Shown piece by piece: positions 1 through 7,074 of a stretch of DNA of 64,000 nt; positions within the stretch are counted from its first letter, which is position 1; every line of letters starts with the position of its first letter. Source of the DNA: Rathayibacter sp. SW19 (lineage in GTDB: Bacteria > Actinomycetota > Actinomycetes > Actinomycetales > Microbacteriaceae); the NCBI RefSeq assembly GCF_030866825.1, contig NZ_CP133020.1, positions 3,720,001 through 3,784,000 on the forward strand, in the 5' to 3' direction. Position numbers and translations under genes: made by a program. A model generated the notes under the pieces. That model did not search any database and was not told where the DNA came from. It saw only the letters and a program-made list of their open reading frames with translations.

Positions 1-8
1 AGCGAGAG

Positions 9-506
9 CTATGCCGCAGGCTCCAGGTAGTCCTGCCACTGCGGGAGGGCGCGCTCGGCACCACGGACCGCCCAACCGGGCTCGCGCGGCATCCGCGGGG
101 CGAAGCCGAGCGACCAGCCCATCTCGGCCGGCGTGCGATCGCTCTTCACGTTGTTGCAGCGCAGGCAGCAGGCAACCAGGTTCTCCCACGAGTCCGCACC
201 GCCGCGCGAACGCGGCAGCACGTGGTCGATTGTCTCTGCCACCTTGCCGCAGTAAGCACAGCGATGCGCGTCCCGACGCAGAACACCGCGCCGACTCACC
301 GGCACCAATCGCCCGCGCGGAATGCGCACGTAGCGCGTCAGCAGAATCACGGCCGGTCTGTCATAAATACGCGACACTCCCCACACCGGATGCTCGGCAT
401 CGATCTCGATGACGACCGCCTTGTGATTCATCACAAGGGCGAGCGCCCGTTTGAACGAGACGATGGCCAACGGCTCATAACCGGCATTCAGGACAAGCGT
501 GCGCAT
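9..506 (-). CDS. HNH endonuclease family protein
   Basis: A 165-residue protein of the small HNH nuclease family common in actinobacteria. The zinc-finger/HNH core is visible: CAYC at residues 83-86, the IDH motif at 93-95, an RSRGG turn at about 99-103, and CLRCN at 114-118. The N-terminal half (MRTLVLNAGYEPL) is the typical lead-in of this family. Its substrate is unknown; the family includes nucleases of uncertain cellular role. I chose the start at 506 because GAGAGGAAC lies just upstream and the family begins there; the open frame itself extends to 590. A separate terminator-bearing leader lies upstream on the same strand (621-757). Confidence 0.85.
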   Translation of the reverse strand: MRTLVLNAGYEPLAIVSFKRALALVMNHKAVVIEIDAEHPVWGVSRIYDRPAVILLTRYVRIPRGRLVPVSRRGVLRRDAHRCAYCGKVAETIDHVLPRSRGGADSWENLVACCLRCNNVKSDRTPAEMGWSLGFAPRMPREPGWAVRGAERALPQWQDYLEPAA

Positions 507-619
507 ACTGTTCCTCTCGAACGACTGGATGGCTTCCAGTGCTTCGCGGTTCGAACACCGGCACGCAGGCTCCCGCTGTTCGCGCAACACGCACGGCCTA
601 CGAGACGCCCCCGGTCAAC

Positions 620-648
620 AAAAAAGGCGCCGTCCTGATGACGGCGCC
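620..648 (-). terminator. Intrinsic terminator upstream of the HNH gene
   Basis: Read on the minus strand, a perfect 9-bp GC stem (GGCGCCGTC, 5-nt loop, GACGGCGCC; 626-648) is followed by six T residues (625-620). It lies between the small SD-preceded frame at 757 and the HNH gene at 506, so it could end a short leader transcript or act as an attenuator for the HNH gene. Confidence 0.75.
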
Positions 649-757
649 GAACGGCAGACTCCACACAATGGTGAAGGCAGCAGTGAGAGCGATGCTGCAG
701 GTAGTCGCGCTCGAGGGCGCACGCATCCATGGCATGGATGTGTGACGACTCGATCAT
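626..757 (-). promoter_or_regulatory. Putative leader with a small ORF running into the terminator
   Basis: On the minus strand an ATG at 757 follows a strong Shine-Dalgarno (GGGAGGT, 5 nt away). The frame begins MIESSHIHAMDACALERD and contains a Cys/His-rich stretch (HCCLHHC). It has no stop before the terminator hairpin at 648-626 and stays open to 488, so a transcript ended at the hairpin would lack a stop codon. An AT-richer segment just upstream (785-812) could hold the promoter. This looks like a leader peptide/attenuator or a short untranslated transcript; the evidence is position and ribosome site only. Confidence 0.35.
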
Positions 758-837
758 GCGGACCTCCCGGGATCGCTCGCGGTGTCAGGAATTTAGAGTA
801 ACGCATAATCGGCGCGCCACAATATCGTGGCGCGCCG

Positions 838-1030
838 AGGTGGCACAGCGGATGATTTCGAGACGGCCGTCCTTCGGCAAGCTCAGGCACCGGGGCACGC
901 TCAGAGACCGGAGCACGCTCAGGTGGCACAGCGGGTGATTTCGAGACGGCCGCCCTTCGGCAAGCTCAGGGACCGGGGCAAGCTCAGGGACCGGGGCAAG
1001 CTCAGAGACCGGGCGGCCTCCTCAATCACC
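838..1030. repeat. Patch of dispersed CTTCGGCAAGCTCAGG-type repeats
   Basis: A unit of about 48 bp starting GTGGCACAGCGG and ending CTTCGGCAAGCTCAGG occurs at 840-888 and again at 923-971. It is followed by tandem copies of a GACCGGGGCAAGCTCAG unit up to 1016. The same core recurs in this window near 6120-6270, 8500-8520, 28617-28735 and 30400-30440. No gene is supported between 758 and 1048. Confidence 0.8.
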
Positions 1031-1048
1031 AGGTGAGACAGCCGAGAG

Positions 1049-2056
1049 CTAAATGCCCAGTCGCACGATGTAGAAGTCGCTCGTCCAAATCGGGCGGATC
1101 GAGATCGAACGGCCGGTGTCCGGCGCATCCATGATGTTTCCGTTGCCGGCGTAGAAGCCGTCGTGGCCGCTCATGATGACGACGTCGCCAGGAACAGCAT
1201 CCGCAATCGAGATACGCGTTCCGCGCGCCGCCTGGCCGCTCACGGAGTGCGGCAGCGAAATGCCGAACTGGGCATAGACGAACATGACGTAGCCGGAGCA
1301 GTCAAACCCTGCAGGCGAGGCACCGCCGTAGACATATGGCGTGCCGATGTACTGCTGCGCCACCGAGAATACCTGGCTCAGGCTGAAGTTCGGGTATGGC
1401 GGGTTCGCGAGGAAGTCGGAGACAGACGGCCCGGAGTACGATGCCGCGTAGGTCGCCATGCTCGCCGCTGCGGCTGCACGTGCTGCCTCGGCGGCCGCCG
1501 CGGCCTTGGCTGCTGCCAAATCGGCCTCACTGGTTGCCGTCACGGCATCGCGGGCAACGACCGGCACGGCCGCCGTGCCTGCAACCGTCACTGACTGCGG
1601 CTGAGCCTTTTTCATGCCGTCAATGACGGAACTGGCGAACTTGGCCTGGTCTGTGCCGCTGGGGCTGAACGCATACGCCGGCAACGCGAAGGTTGCGATC
1701 ATGCCCGCGGCAATCGACATGACGACGATGTTCGCAACGCCGCCCCGCAGCTTCTTCTTGCTTCGCGGATGCTTACGCCCCGGTGCGCCACTGCCCGGCG
1801 TCGTGTTCGCCACGGCTGTGCCGGCCAAAGCTTTGCCCGCTGCTGCCTTGCCTGCCACAGCATGGGCGACGACGGGCGTCGGGTGGGTCTGACTGTTCAA
1901 CGCGGCGCGAGCCGCCCCACGCGGACGAAGGCCGGAAGCGGCGTCGCTGGCCCTGCTATTCACGTCTTCGGGGTTCTCGGGCGAACCAGGTGTACCTAAT
2001 GGTGCCAAGGTCAAGACCTCCGGCGCTCCGTCAACACTAGGTAGTTGCCCCGTCAC
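1049..2056 (-). CDS. NlpC/P60 cell-wall peptidase, membrane-anchored or secreted
   Basis: Predicted peptidoglycan endopeptidase of 335 residues. The N-terminal 100 residues are low-complexity and cytoplasmic in character, followed by a hydrophobic segment at 107-130 (signal anchor or long signal peptide), an Ala-rich linker at about 180-205, and a C-terminal NlpC/P60 domain from about 228. Catalytic Cys253 sits in FDCSGY and His298 in SGHDGFY; the third polar position appears to be Asp310 (IMDAP). The N-terminal half is paralogous to the gene at 2259-3236. The start given is a GTG. The frame stays open upstream, and the codon aligned with the paralogue's ATG is ATC (2099-2101), so the true start is uncertain. 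MtrA-like boxes lie upstream. Confidence 0.85.
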   Translation of the reverse strand: MTGQLPSVDGAPEVLTLAPLGTPGSPENPEDVNSRASDAASGLRPRGAARAALNSQTHPTPVVAHAVAGKAAAGKALAGTAVANTTPGSGAPGRKHPRSKKKLRGGVANIVVMSIAAGMIATFALPAYAFSPSGTDQAKFASSVIDGMKKAQPQSVTVAGTAAVPVVARDAVTATSEADLAAAKAAAAAEAARAAAAASMATYAASYSGPSVSDFLANPPYPNFSLSQVFSVAQQYIGTPYVYGGASPAGFDCSGYVMFVYAQFGISLPHSVSGQAARGTRISIADAVPGDVVIMSGHDGFYAGNGNIMDAPDTGRSISIRPIWTSDFYIVRLGI

Positions 2057-2170
2057 TTGATGCGCATGTAGCGTTCGGCTTCTCGAATCAAGAGACGGGA
2101 TTGAGGGAGCGTCTTGATTCGGATCCTTCGACCGGCTTCTGGTCTGCGGACTGTTAGAGACTACGGGAAC

Positions 2171-2218
2171 ATCACGGATTTGTCACATCCCTGAGCGCAT
2201 TTCTCACAGATTGGTAAC
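2171..2218 (-). promoter_or_regulatory. Two MtrA-like direct-repeat boxes
   Basis: On the minus strand two direct repeats with 11-bp periodicity occur: GTTAC-N6-GTGAG (2218-2203) and GTGAC-N6-GTGAT (2186-2171). They precede a block, TTCCCGTAGTCTC, also found upstream of the paralogue at 3306-3321. Direct repeats of GTAAC-like pentamers with this spacing resemble the motif reported for the response regulator MtrA, which controls cell-wall hydrolase genes in actinobacteria. The regulator itself is not in the window. Confidence 0.5.
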
Positions 2219-2258
2219 GGTGATCCGGCGGTGCTGAATGCCATTTGGCTCGCACCGG

Positions 2259-3236
2259 CTACGCAGGAATATCGAGGTGCTGATGACTGCAGTTATCGGA
2301 GAATTGGGCCATGCTACTGAGCGCGATCGACGTTCCTGCACTGGCTCTGCACTCCGATTGCCCCGCGTTCGACCCCGGGGGCACGATCTCGTCCAGGTAG
2401 CGCAAGAGCTGAATGGTGGCACTGTTCGACCCGTTGACTGTCTGCCCACCGATCCCGGTGAAATCTACGGCACGGATGGGTACCGTACAGTGCGCTGAGA
2501 CGGAGCAGTTCAGACCTTCGCCGACGCAGGGCCGGCCGAGATCGCTGATGTCCAGACTGCCGAAATGGTTCAAGGTGAGCACCAGGATCTGCAAGAGCCG
2601 CGTATCGACCTCGCACTGAGCTGAATAACTGCCTGACGCCATGGCGCCGATCTCGTCGACGATCATCGCCGGCTGATAGTCGGTGAGCCTTCCGGCCTGA
2701 TACGCCGCCATCAGGGTTTGGGCAAGCTGAAGAGCGGTACCACTGGCTGCGACCAGACCCGTCCTCGTGGTCGTGTATGCACTGAATTGTGCGGCTTTGG
2801 CCGCGGCCTCACGGGCTGCTTCTGCAGCCGCTTTCTGCGCCTGGAGGTCAGCTTCGCTCGTCGCCGTGACGGGGTCGCGGGAGATGACGGTGTCGCCCGT
2901 CGTTGCTGAAGCCTGAACCGTTTGAGACTGCGATTGCTTCATCCCATCGATGACCGAACTGCCGAACTGCGATTGATCGTGCGTTGTCGGGTTGAACGCA
3001 TAGGCGGGTAGCGCGACCGTTGCAATCATTCCGGCCGCGACGGCCAGTACGGCAATATTGGCCACGGCGGCCTTCAATTTCCGACGAATCTTCGCTGCGC
3101 CGGACCACCGGATGCCGCGGCGCGAGCCCGCAGGCAACGCTCCGCGGCGCGAGCCGGCAGGCAACGCTCCGCGGCGCGCGCCCGCAGGCCGCGCACCACT
3201 ACTACGTGGAGCAACGTGCTTGCTATGACTCGGCAT
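2259..3236 (-). CDS. Exported protein with M15-like / extensin-like putative peptidase domain
   Basis: A 325-residue exported protein. Residues 58-80 form a hydrophobic segment ending in ALPAYAF, nearly identical to the NlpC/P60 paralogue at 1049-2056; similarity continues through SSVIDGMK and TATSEADL into an Ala-rich stretch. The C-terminal domain (about 160-325) differs. It has His249 and Asp258 (HCTVPIRAVDF) and a closing SHQHLDI with His318 and His320, a pattern like LAS/M15-type zinc peptidases. I infer a cell-wall hydrolase, but no activity is established. Cysteines at 208, 237, 244, 250, 296 and 316 suggest extracellular disulfides. The N-terminus carries a repeat (residues 14-41). 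Confidence 0.65.
   Translation of the reverse strand: MPSHSKHVAPRSSGARPAGARRGALPAGSRRGALPAGSRRGIRWSGAAKIRRKLKAAVANIAVLAVAAGMIATVALPAYAFNPTTHDQSQFGSSVIDGMKQSQSQTVQASATTGDTVISRDPVTATSEADLQAQKAAAEAAREAAAKAAQFSAYTTTRTGLVAASGTALQLAQTLMAAYQAGRLTDYQPAMIVDEIGAMASGSYSAQCEVDTRLLQILVLTLNHFGSLDISDLGRPCVGEGLNCSVSAHCTVPIRAVDFTGIGGQTVNGSNSATIQLLRYLDEIVPPGSNAGQSECRASAGTSIALSSMAQFSDNCSHQHLDIPA
3118..3195. repeat. 27-bp in-frame tandem repeat, three copies
   Basis: A unit beginning CGGCGCGAGCCCGCAGGCAA is repeated at 3118-3144 and 3145-3171 and partly at 3172-3195. It encodes repeated ALPAGSRRG in the cytoplasmic N-terminus of the exported protein at 2259-3236. The unit length keeps the reading frame. Confidence 0.85.
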
Positions 3237-3305
3237 TGAGGGAGCGTCTCGAGTTGGATCTCTGAATCGGCGACCCGCCCGCCGACGCTTCGAGACTACG
3301 GGAAG

Positions 3306-3321
3306 ATAACGAAATTGTCAC
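3306..3321 (-). promoter_or_regulatory. MtrA-like box upstream of the M15-like gene
   Basis: GTGAC-N6-GTTAT on the minus strand, with the same 11-bp period and the same following TTCCCGTAGTCTC block as upstream of the NlpC/P60 paralogue. This suggests joint control of the two genes. Confidence 0.45.
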
Positions 3322-3359
3322 ACCCCGTTGCGGCGCCATTCACGAAATTAGAACGGCTC

Positions 3360-4052
3360 TCAAGCCGACACGAAAATATGGCTCGCCACTTCGTGCGGCA
3401 GTTCCAACCCCTCTGCATAGCCGTCCATCTGCACGAGAACATAAGATGCCGCCGCAGAGAAGGTACCGGTCGAACCGGGAATCACGCCCGCCTGTCGCAG
3501 CTGACCGAGCAGCTCAGGGTCGAACTGCACCGGCTCGCCCAGCCGGCGAACGTCCGCAGAAACGGGCTCCGGCGCATCCGCCACAAGATCGACGAGATTC
3601 TTGACTCCGGCCAGGAAGACGGTCGACAGCGAGTGCCCGCCGTCGTCGAGGCTCGGAATCGGCGTTCCATAGGGCGATTCTGTTGGATGGCCCAAGATGT
3701 CGAGGATTTTGCGCTCGACCTGCTCGCTCATCACGTGCTCCCAGCGGCACGCCTCATCGTGCACATACTCCCACTCGAGACCGATCACATCGCTGAGGAG
3801 TCTCTCGGCGAGCCGATGTTTGCGCATCACGTGCACCGCGCGGCGGCGGCCTTCTGTGGTCAGCTGCAGGTGGCGGTCGTCTGAGACGACAACGAGACCG
3901 TCGCGCTCCATACGGCCGATCGTCTGCGACACCGTCGGGCCGGAATGGCCGATCCGCTCCGAAATGCGCGCTCGCAACGGAACGATGTTCTCTTCTTCCA
4001 GATCGAGAATCGTTCGCAGATACATTTCGGTGGTGTCAACGAGATCGGTCAT
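3360..4052 (-). CDS. DtxR/IdeR-family iron-dependent regulator
   Basis: Metal-responsive transcriptional repressor of 230 residues. It has an N-terminal winged helix-turn-helix (SGPTVSQTIGRMERDGL, 37-53), a dimerisation/metal domain, and a C-terminal SH3-like domain. Ligands match DtxR numbering exactly: Met10, His79, Glu83, His98, Cys102, Glu105, His106. Keeping Cys102 rather than the MntR-type pattern points to Fe(II) as the likely co-repressor. It is divergent from serC, with 77 bp between the two starts. No binding site was identified. Confidence 0.9.
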   Translation of the reverse strand: MTDLVDTTEMYLRTILDLEEENIVPLRARISERIGHSGPTVSQTIGRMERDGLVVVSDDRHLQLTTEGRRRAVHVMRKHRLAERLLSDVIGLEWEYVHDEACRWEHVMSEQVERKILDILGHPTESPYGTPIPSLDDGGHSLSTVFLAGVKNLVDLVADAPEPVSADVRRLGEPVQFDPELLGQLRQAGVIPGSTGTFSAAASYVLVQMDGYAEGLELPHEVASHIFVSA

Positions 4053-4117
4053 CGCTGCCCCCTTTGGTCAAGCCAGCACGCATGTAAGCCCAGCCTAACG
4101 GGCGGAACGGACACAAC

Positions 4118-4123
4118 TAGAAT
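4118..4123 (+). promoter_or_regulatory. Probable -10 box giving a leaderless serC start
   Basis: TAGAAT lies 6 nt before the serC ATG and no Shine-Dalgarno is visible, so transcription probably starts at or next to the start codon. Confidence 0.45.
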
Positions 4124-4129
4124 CGAGCC

Positions 4130-5242
4130 ATGCCAGACATCGCGATCCCGCTTGAGTTGCTACCCGCCGACGGACGATTCGGTTGCGGCCCCTCTCGGGT
4201 TCGTGCAGAACAGGTCGCTGCATTGTCTGCAGCCGGGGCAACACTCCTCGGAACATCGCACCGCCAAGCGCCCGTCAAGTCGCTCGTCGGGCGCGTTCGC
4301 GACGGCATCAGTTCACTGTTTCGCGTTCCAGACGATTACGAGGTGGTGCTCGGCAACGGCGGTTCAACAGCGTTCTGGGATGCCGCCGCCTTCTCTCTGA
4401 TCGAGCGCCGAAGCCAAAACCTCACGTTCGGCGAATTCAGTCAGAAGTTCGCGAAGGCGGCGAGTGCACCGTGGCTGCAGACGCCCGAGGTCATCAGCGC
4501 GCCTGTCGGTTCCCGCAGCACCGCCGTGGCGACACCAGGCATCGATGTGTATGCGTGGCCGCACAACGAGACCTCGACCGGCGTCATGGCACCGGTCGAG
4601 CGCGTTCACGGCGACGCCGGTGCGCTCACCGTGATCGATGCCACCAGCGCTGCGGGCGGAATCGATTTCGACGCATCCGAAGCGGATGTCTACTACTTCG
4701 CTCCGCAGAAGAACCTCGCGTCAGACGGCGGGCTGTGGCTTGCGCTGTTCTCGCCCGCCGCGATCGAACGAGTCGAGCGCATCGCAGCATCCGATCGCTA
4801 CATTCCCGAGTTCCTCAGCCTGAATAACGCGATCACCAATTCACGTCTCAATCAGACCCTCAACACCCCCGCACTGTCCACACTGGTGTTGCTCGAGAAT
4901 CAGGTGCACTGGATCAACGACAACGGCGGGCTGGGGTGGGCATCCGCTCGCACCGCGGAGTCGTCACGCGCCCTGTATGACTGGGCAGATTCAGTGGAGT
5001 ATGCGACACCGTTCGTCGCGGACCCTGCTGACCGGTCGCAAGTCGTCGTGACGATCGACTTCGAGGGCATCGACGCGGCTGTGATCTCCAGCGTGCTGCG
5101 TGCCAACGGCATCGTCGACACCGAGCCATATCGCAAGCTGGGGCGCAATCAACTGCGGATCGGCACGTTCACGGCCGTCGACCCGTCGGACGTGCGCGCG
5201 TTGATCGCCTCAATCGAATACACGGTCGAGCACATCGGCTGA
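4130..5242 (+). CDS. serC: Phosphoserine aminotransferase
   Basis: PLP enzyme of the serine (and PLP) biosynthesis routes, converting 3-phosphohydroxypyruvate and glutamate to phosphoserine. It is 370 residues long, as in the actinobacterial SerC type. The cofactor lysine is probably Lys194 in YYFAPQKNLASDGG; upstream landmarks are GNGGSTAFWD (75-84), HNETSTG (145-151) and IDATSAAGG (169-177). The start at 4130 is preceded by a -10-like TAGAAT rather than a ribosome site. The gene stands alone, with DUF2530 41 bp downstream. Confidence 0.93.
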   Translation: MPDIAIPLELLPADGRFGCGPSRVRAEQVAALSAAGATLLGTSHRQAPVKSLVGRVRDGISSLFRVPDDYEVVLGNGGSTAFWDAAAFSLIERRSQNLTFGEFSQKFAKAASAPWLQTPEVISAPVGSRSTAVATPGIDVYAWPHNETSTGVMAPVERVHGDAGALTVIDATSAAGGIDFDASEADVYYFAPQKNLASDGGLWLALFSPAAIERVERIAASDRYIPEFLSLNNAITNSRLNQTLNTPALSTLVLLENQVHWINDNGGLGWASARTAESSRALYDWADSVEYATPFVADPADRSQVVVTIDFEGIDAAVISSVLRANGIVDTEPYRKLGRNQLRIGTFTAVDPSDVRALIASIEYTVEHIG

Positions 5243-5281
5243 TCCGGCCGAGCGCAAACGGAACACCCAACGGGACCGCCG

Positions 5282-5515
5282 ATGAAACTCTGGTTGCGCG
5301 ACAACGAGCGCAGGCCGGACCCCGCGCCCGTACAAACCGACGACCGCAAGGCCATCTTCGTCGGCCTGATGCTGTGGCTGGTCGCCCTGGCTTTATTGCT
5401 GGCTTTCGCCGGCGCCATTTTCTCCAGCGGCAGCGGTTGGCTGGTCTGGACGGCCGTTATCGGATGCGCCCTCGGAATTCTCGGGCTCGTCATCCTGCAG
5501 GTCAAGCGTCGCTAA
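5282..5515 (+). CDS. DUF2530 membrane protein
   Basis: A 77-residue protein with two transmembrane segments (about 26-48 and 53-74) after a charged, Pro-containing N-terminus. Gene order and sequence fit the DUF2530 family, which has no known function and commonly follows serC in Microbacteriaceae-type genomes. Its last 123 bp overlap the 3' end of the convergent DUF3027 gene. Confidence 0.75.
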   Translation: MKLWLRDNERRPDPAPVQTDDRKAIFVGLMLWLVALALLLAFAGAIFSSGSGWLVWTAVIGCALGILGLVILQVKRR

Positions 5516-6331
5516 CTCAACACCGATGATGTCGGCTGCCTCGAACTCGTCGCCGTCGTCGTCAAGATCGGCGTCACCAAGGTCGGCCTCGTCAAGATCG
5601 GCGTCATCAAGATCGGCGTCACCAAGATCGTGCAAAGCGTCAATATCGACACCGTCGAGATCGCCCTCATCGACGTCGTCGTCTTCATCGTCGAGATCAT
5701 CTTCGTCGTCGAGATCGTCCTCTTCGTCGAGGTCATCAACATCGTCGTCGGCCGCCGCGGCCTCGCTCGCCCGTGCGGCCTCCTGGGATGCTTGATACTC
5801 AGCCAGCCGCTCGGACCACGGGACCCAGTCCGGCGCAAGCAGCGCCGCATCGCCGGGCGTCAACTCCGCCTCGAGCACCGACGGTGCCCCGGCATCGCCG
5901 GTGCGTGCCATTGAGACCGTCCAATACCAGCCCGGGTAACCGGACATGGTGTTCTCGAACAACAGCGAAAGCACGTGATCGCCCCCGACGATGTGGCCAG
6001 CCGGCGCCCCGATCGTCGACGCAGGCGTGATCTCCAGCAGCGCCTCGCGCGCGAGTTCGACGGATGCCAACAGCACGTCGTCTGCAACGGCTGGAGCGGG
6101 CGGCTCGACGGGCGTCGGCTCTTCGACAAGCTCAGCGACCGGCGCTTCGACAAGCTCAGCGGGCGGCTCGGCGGCGGTTGGCTCTGCGACAACCGGCGCT
6201 TCGGCAAGCTCAGCGACCGGAGCGGCAGGGGTCGGCGCTTCAGGGGTCGGCGCTTCGGCAAGCTCAGCGACCGGAGCGTCGGCGACCGCCGGCCGAGTCT
6301 CTGGAATCGCGAATGGATCGAGTTCAGGCAT
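5393..6331 (-). CDS. DUF3027 protein with acidic pentapeptide-like tail
   Basis: A 312-residue protein of unknown function. The DUF3027 core spans about residues 70-175 (YPGWYWTVSMAR, then LLAPDWVPWSERL). The N-terminus is a low-complexity Ala/Glu/Pro region made of repeated PVAELAEAP, encoded by copies of the dispersed CTTCGGCAAGCTCAG repeat. The C-terminus is a long Asp-rich tail that includes four consecutive ADLxx units, which formally match the pentapeptide-repeat consensus. I chose the start at 6331 because it overlaps the upstream cold-shock gene by 8 bp, implying translational coupling. The 3' end overlaps DUF2530 tail to tail. Confidence 0.75.
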   Translation of the reverse strand: MPELDPFAIPETRPAVADAPVAELAEAPTPEAPTPAAPVAELAEAPVVAEPTAAEPPAELVEAPVAELVEEPTPVEPPAPAVADDVLLASVELAREALLEITPASTIGAPAGHIVGGDHVLSLLFENTMSGYPGWYWTVSMARTGDAGAPSVLEAELTPGDAALLAPDWVPWSERLAEYQASQEAARASEAAAADDDVDDLDEEDDLDDEDDLDDEDDDVDEGDLDGVDIDALHDLGDADLDDADLDEADLGDADLDDDGDEFEAADIIGVELATLDLQDDEPENSEGASDNGRPDQPTAAAGENGAGESQQ

Positions 6332-6704
6332 CCAGATCGTCCGCAACCTTGCGCAAGACGGCTGCGATCTTGCGGCCGTGAGCGCTGTCAGGGTATTTGC
6401 CCCGCTTGAGGTTGGTGCCGATGCCATCGAGCAGTTTGACGAGGTCTTCGAGGATTATGGCCATATCGTCGGCAGACTTGCGGGTCATCTTCGACAGGCT
6501 CGGCGGAGCGTCTAACACGCGCACAGATAGTGCCTGAGCGCCGCGCTTGCCGTCGGCTATTCCGAACTCGAGGCGAGTGCCCGCTTTCACCACTGTGCCG
6601 GCAGGCAAAGCGGAGGCGTGCAGAAACACCTCCTGGCCGTCATCAGAGCTGATGAAGCCAAAACCTTTGTCGTCGTCGTAGAACTTGACCTTGCCGGATG
6701 GCAT
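6324..6704 (-). CDS. Cold-shock domain protein with C-terminal extension
   Basis: A 126-residue protein. Residues 1-65 form a cold-shock domain with RNP1-like KGFGFIS (13-19) and RNP2-like VFLHAS (26-31), so it binds single-stranded nucleic acid. The extra 60 residues form a helical extension seen in an actinobacterial CspB-like subgroup. AGAGG precedes the ATG at 6704. It overlaps the DUF3027 start by 8 bp and probably forms an operon with it. Confidence 0.88.
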   Translation of the reverse strand: MPSGKVKFYDDDKGFGFISSDDGQEVFLHASALPAGTVVKAGTRLEFGIADGKRGAQALSVRVLDAPPSLSKMTRKSADDMAIILEDLVKLLDGIGTNLKRGKYPDSAHGRKIAAVLRKVADDLDA

Positions 6705-6758
6705 GGGAACCTCTTTCAGTGGGGGATCTCTTGATCAACCTCAATTATCCTTGATTTC

Positions 6759-7034
6759 GTGACCTCCGAGACCCCACAACCCGTTTCCCGTGCCCAGCGC
6801 ACCCTCGCGTTCGTTATTGGCGGACTCGTGGTGATCTCGCTTTTCGCCATCTTCGCGATCATCATCGGCACCTGGCTCGGGGCGGGCCCGGCCCAAGGTT
6901 CCGGCGAGGGCATTTGGCCCACCGTGTTCTTCATCCCACTGATCGCGCTGCCGATGGCGTTCATCCTCATCATCATCCTTCTGACGGTGAGCATGGTCAG
7001 GCGAAACAAACAGAACCGCGAAGCCAGCAAGTGA
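6759..7034 (+). CDS. Small two-TM membrane protein, function unknown
   Basis: A 91-residue protein starting GTG, with transmembrane segments at about 16-40 and 55-80 and a basic C-terminus (RRNKQNREASK). It is divergent from the cold-shock gene by 54 bp and lies 40 bp before the helicase-associated gene. No family is recognised with confidence. Upstream sequence has no clear Shine-Dalgarno. Confidence 0.65.
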   Translation: MTSETPQPVSRAQRTLAFVIGGLVVISLFAIFAIIIGTWLGAGPAQGSGEGIWPTVFFIPLIALPMAFILIIILLTVSMVRRNKQNREASK

Positions 7035-7074
7035 AAACCCGAACAACATCGGCGCGGCGCATCGCCGGGCGTCC

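Noticed and set aside
535..560. tRNA T-arm-like GGTTCGAACAC
   Set aside because: No acceptor or anticodon arms can be folded around it.
2057..2258. c-di-AMP (ydaO-type) riboswitch upstream of the NlpC gene
   Set aside because: Such elements often precede cell-wall hydrolase genes in actinobacteria, but the leader is short and I could not find the conserved core.
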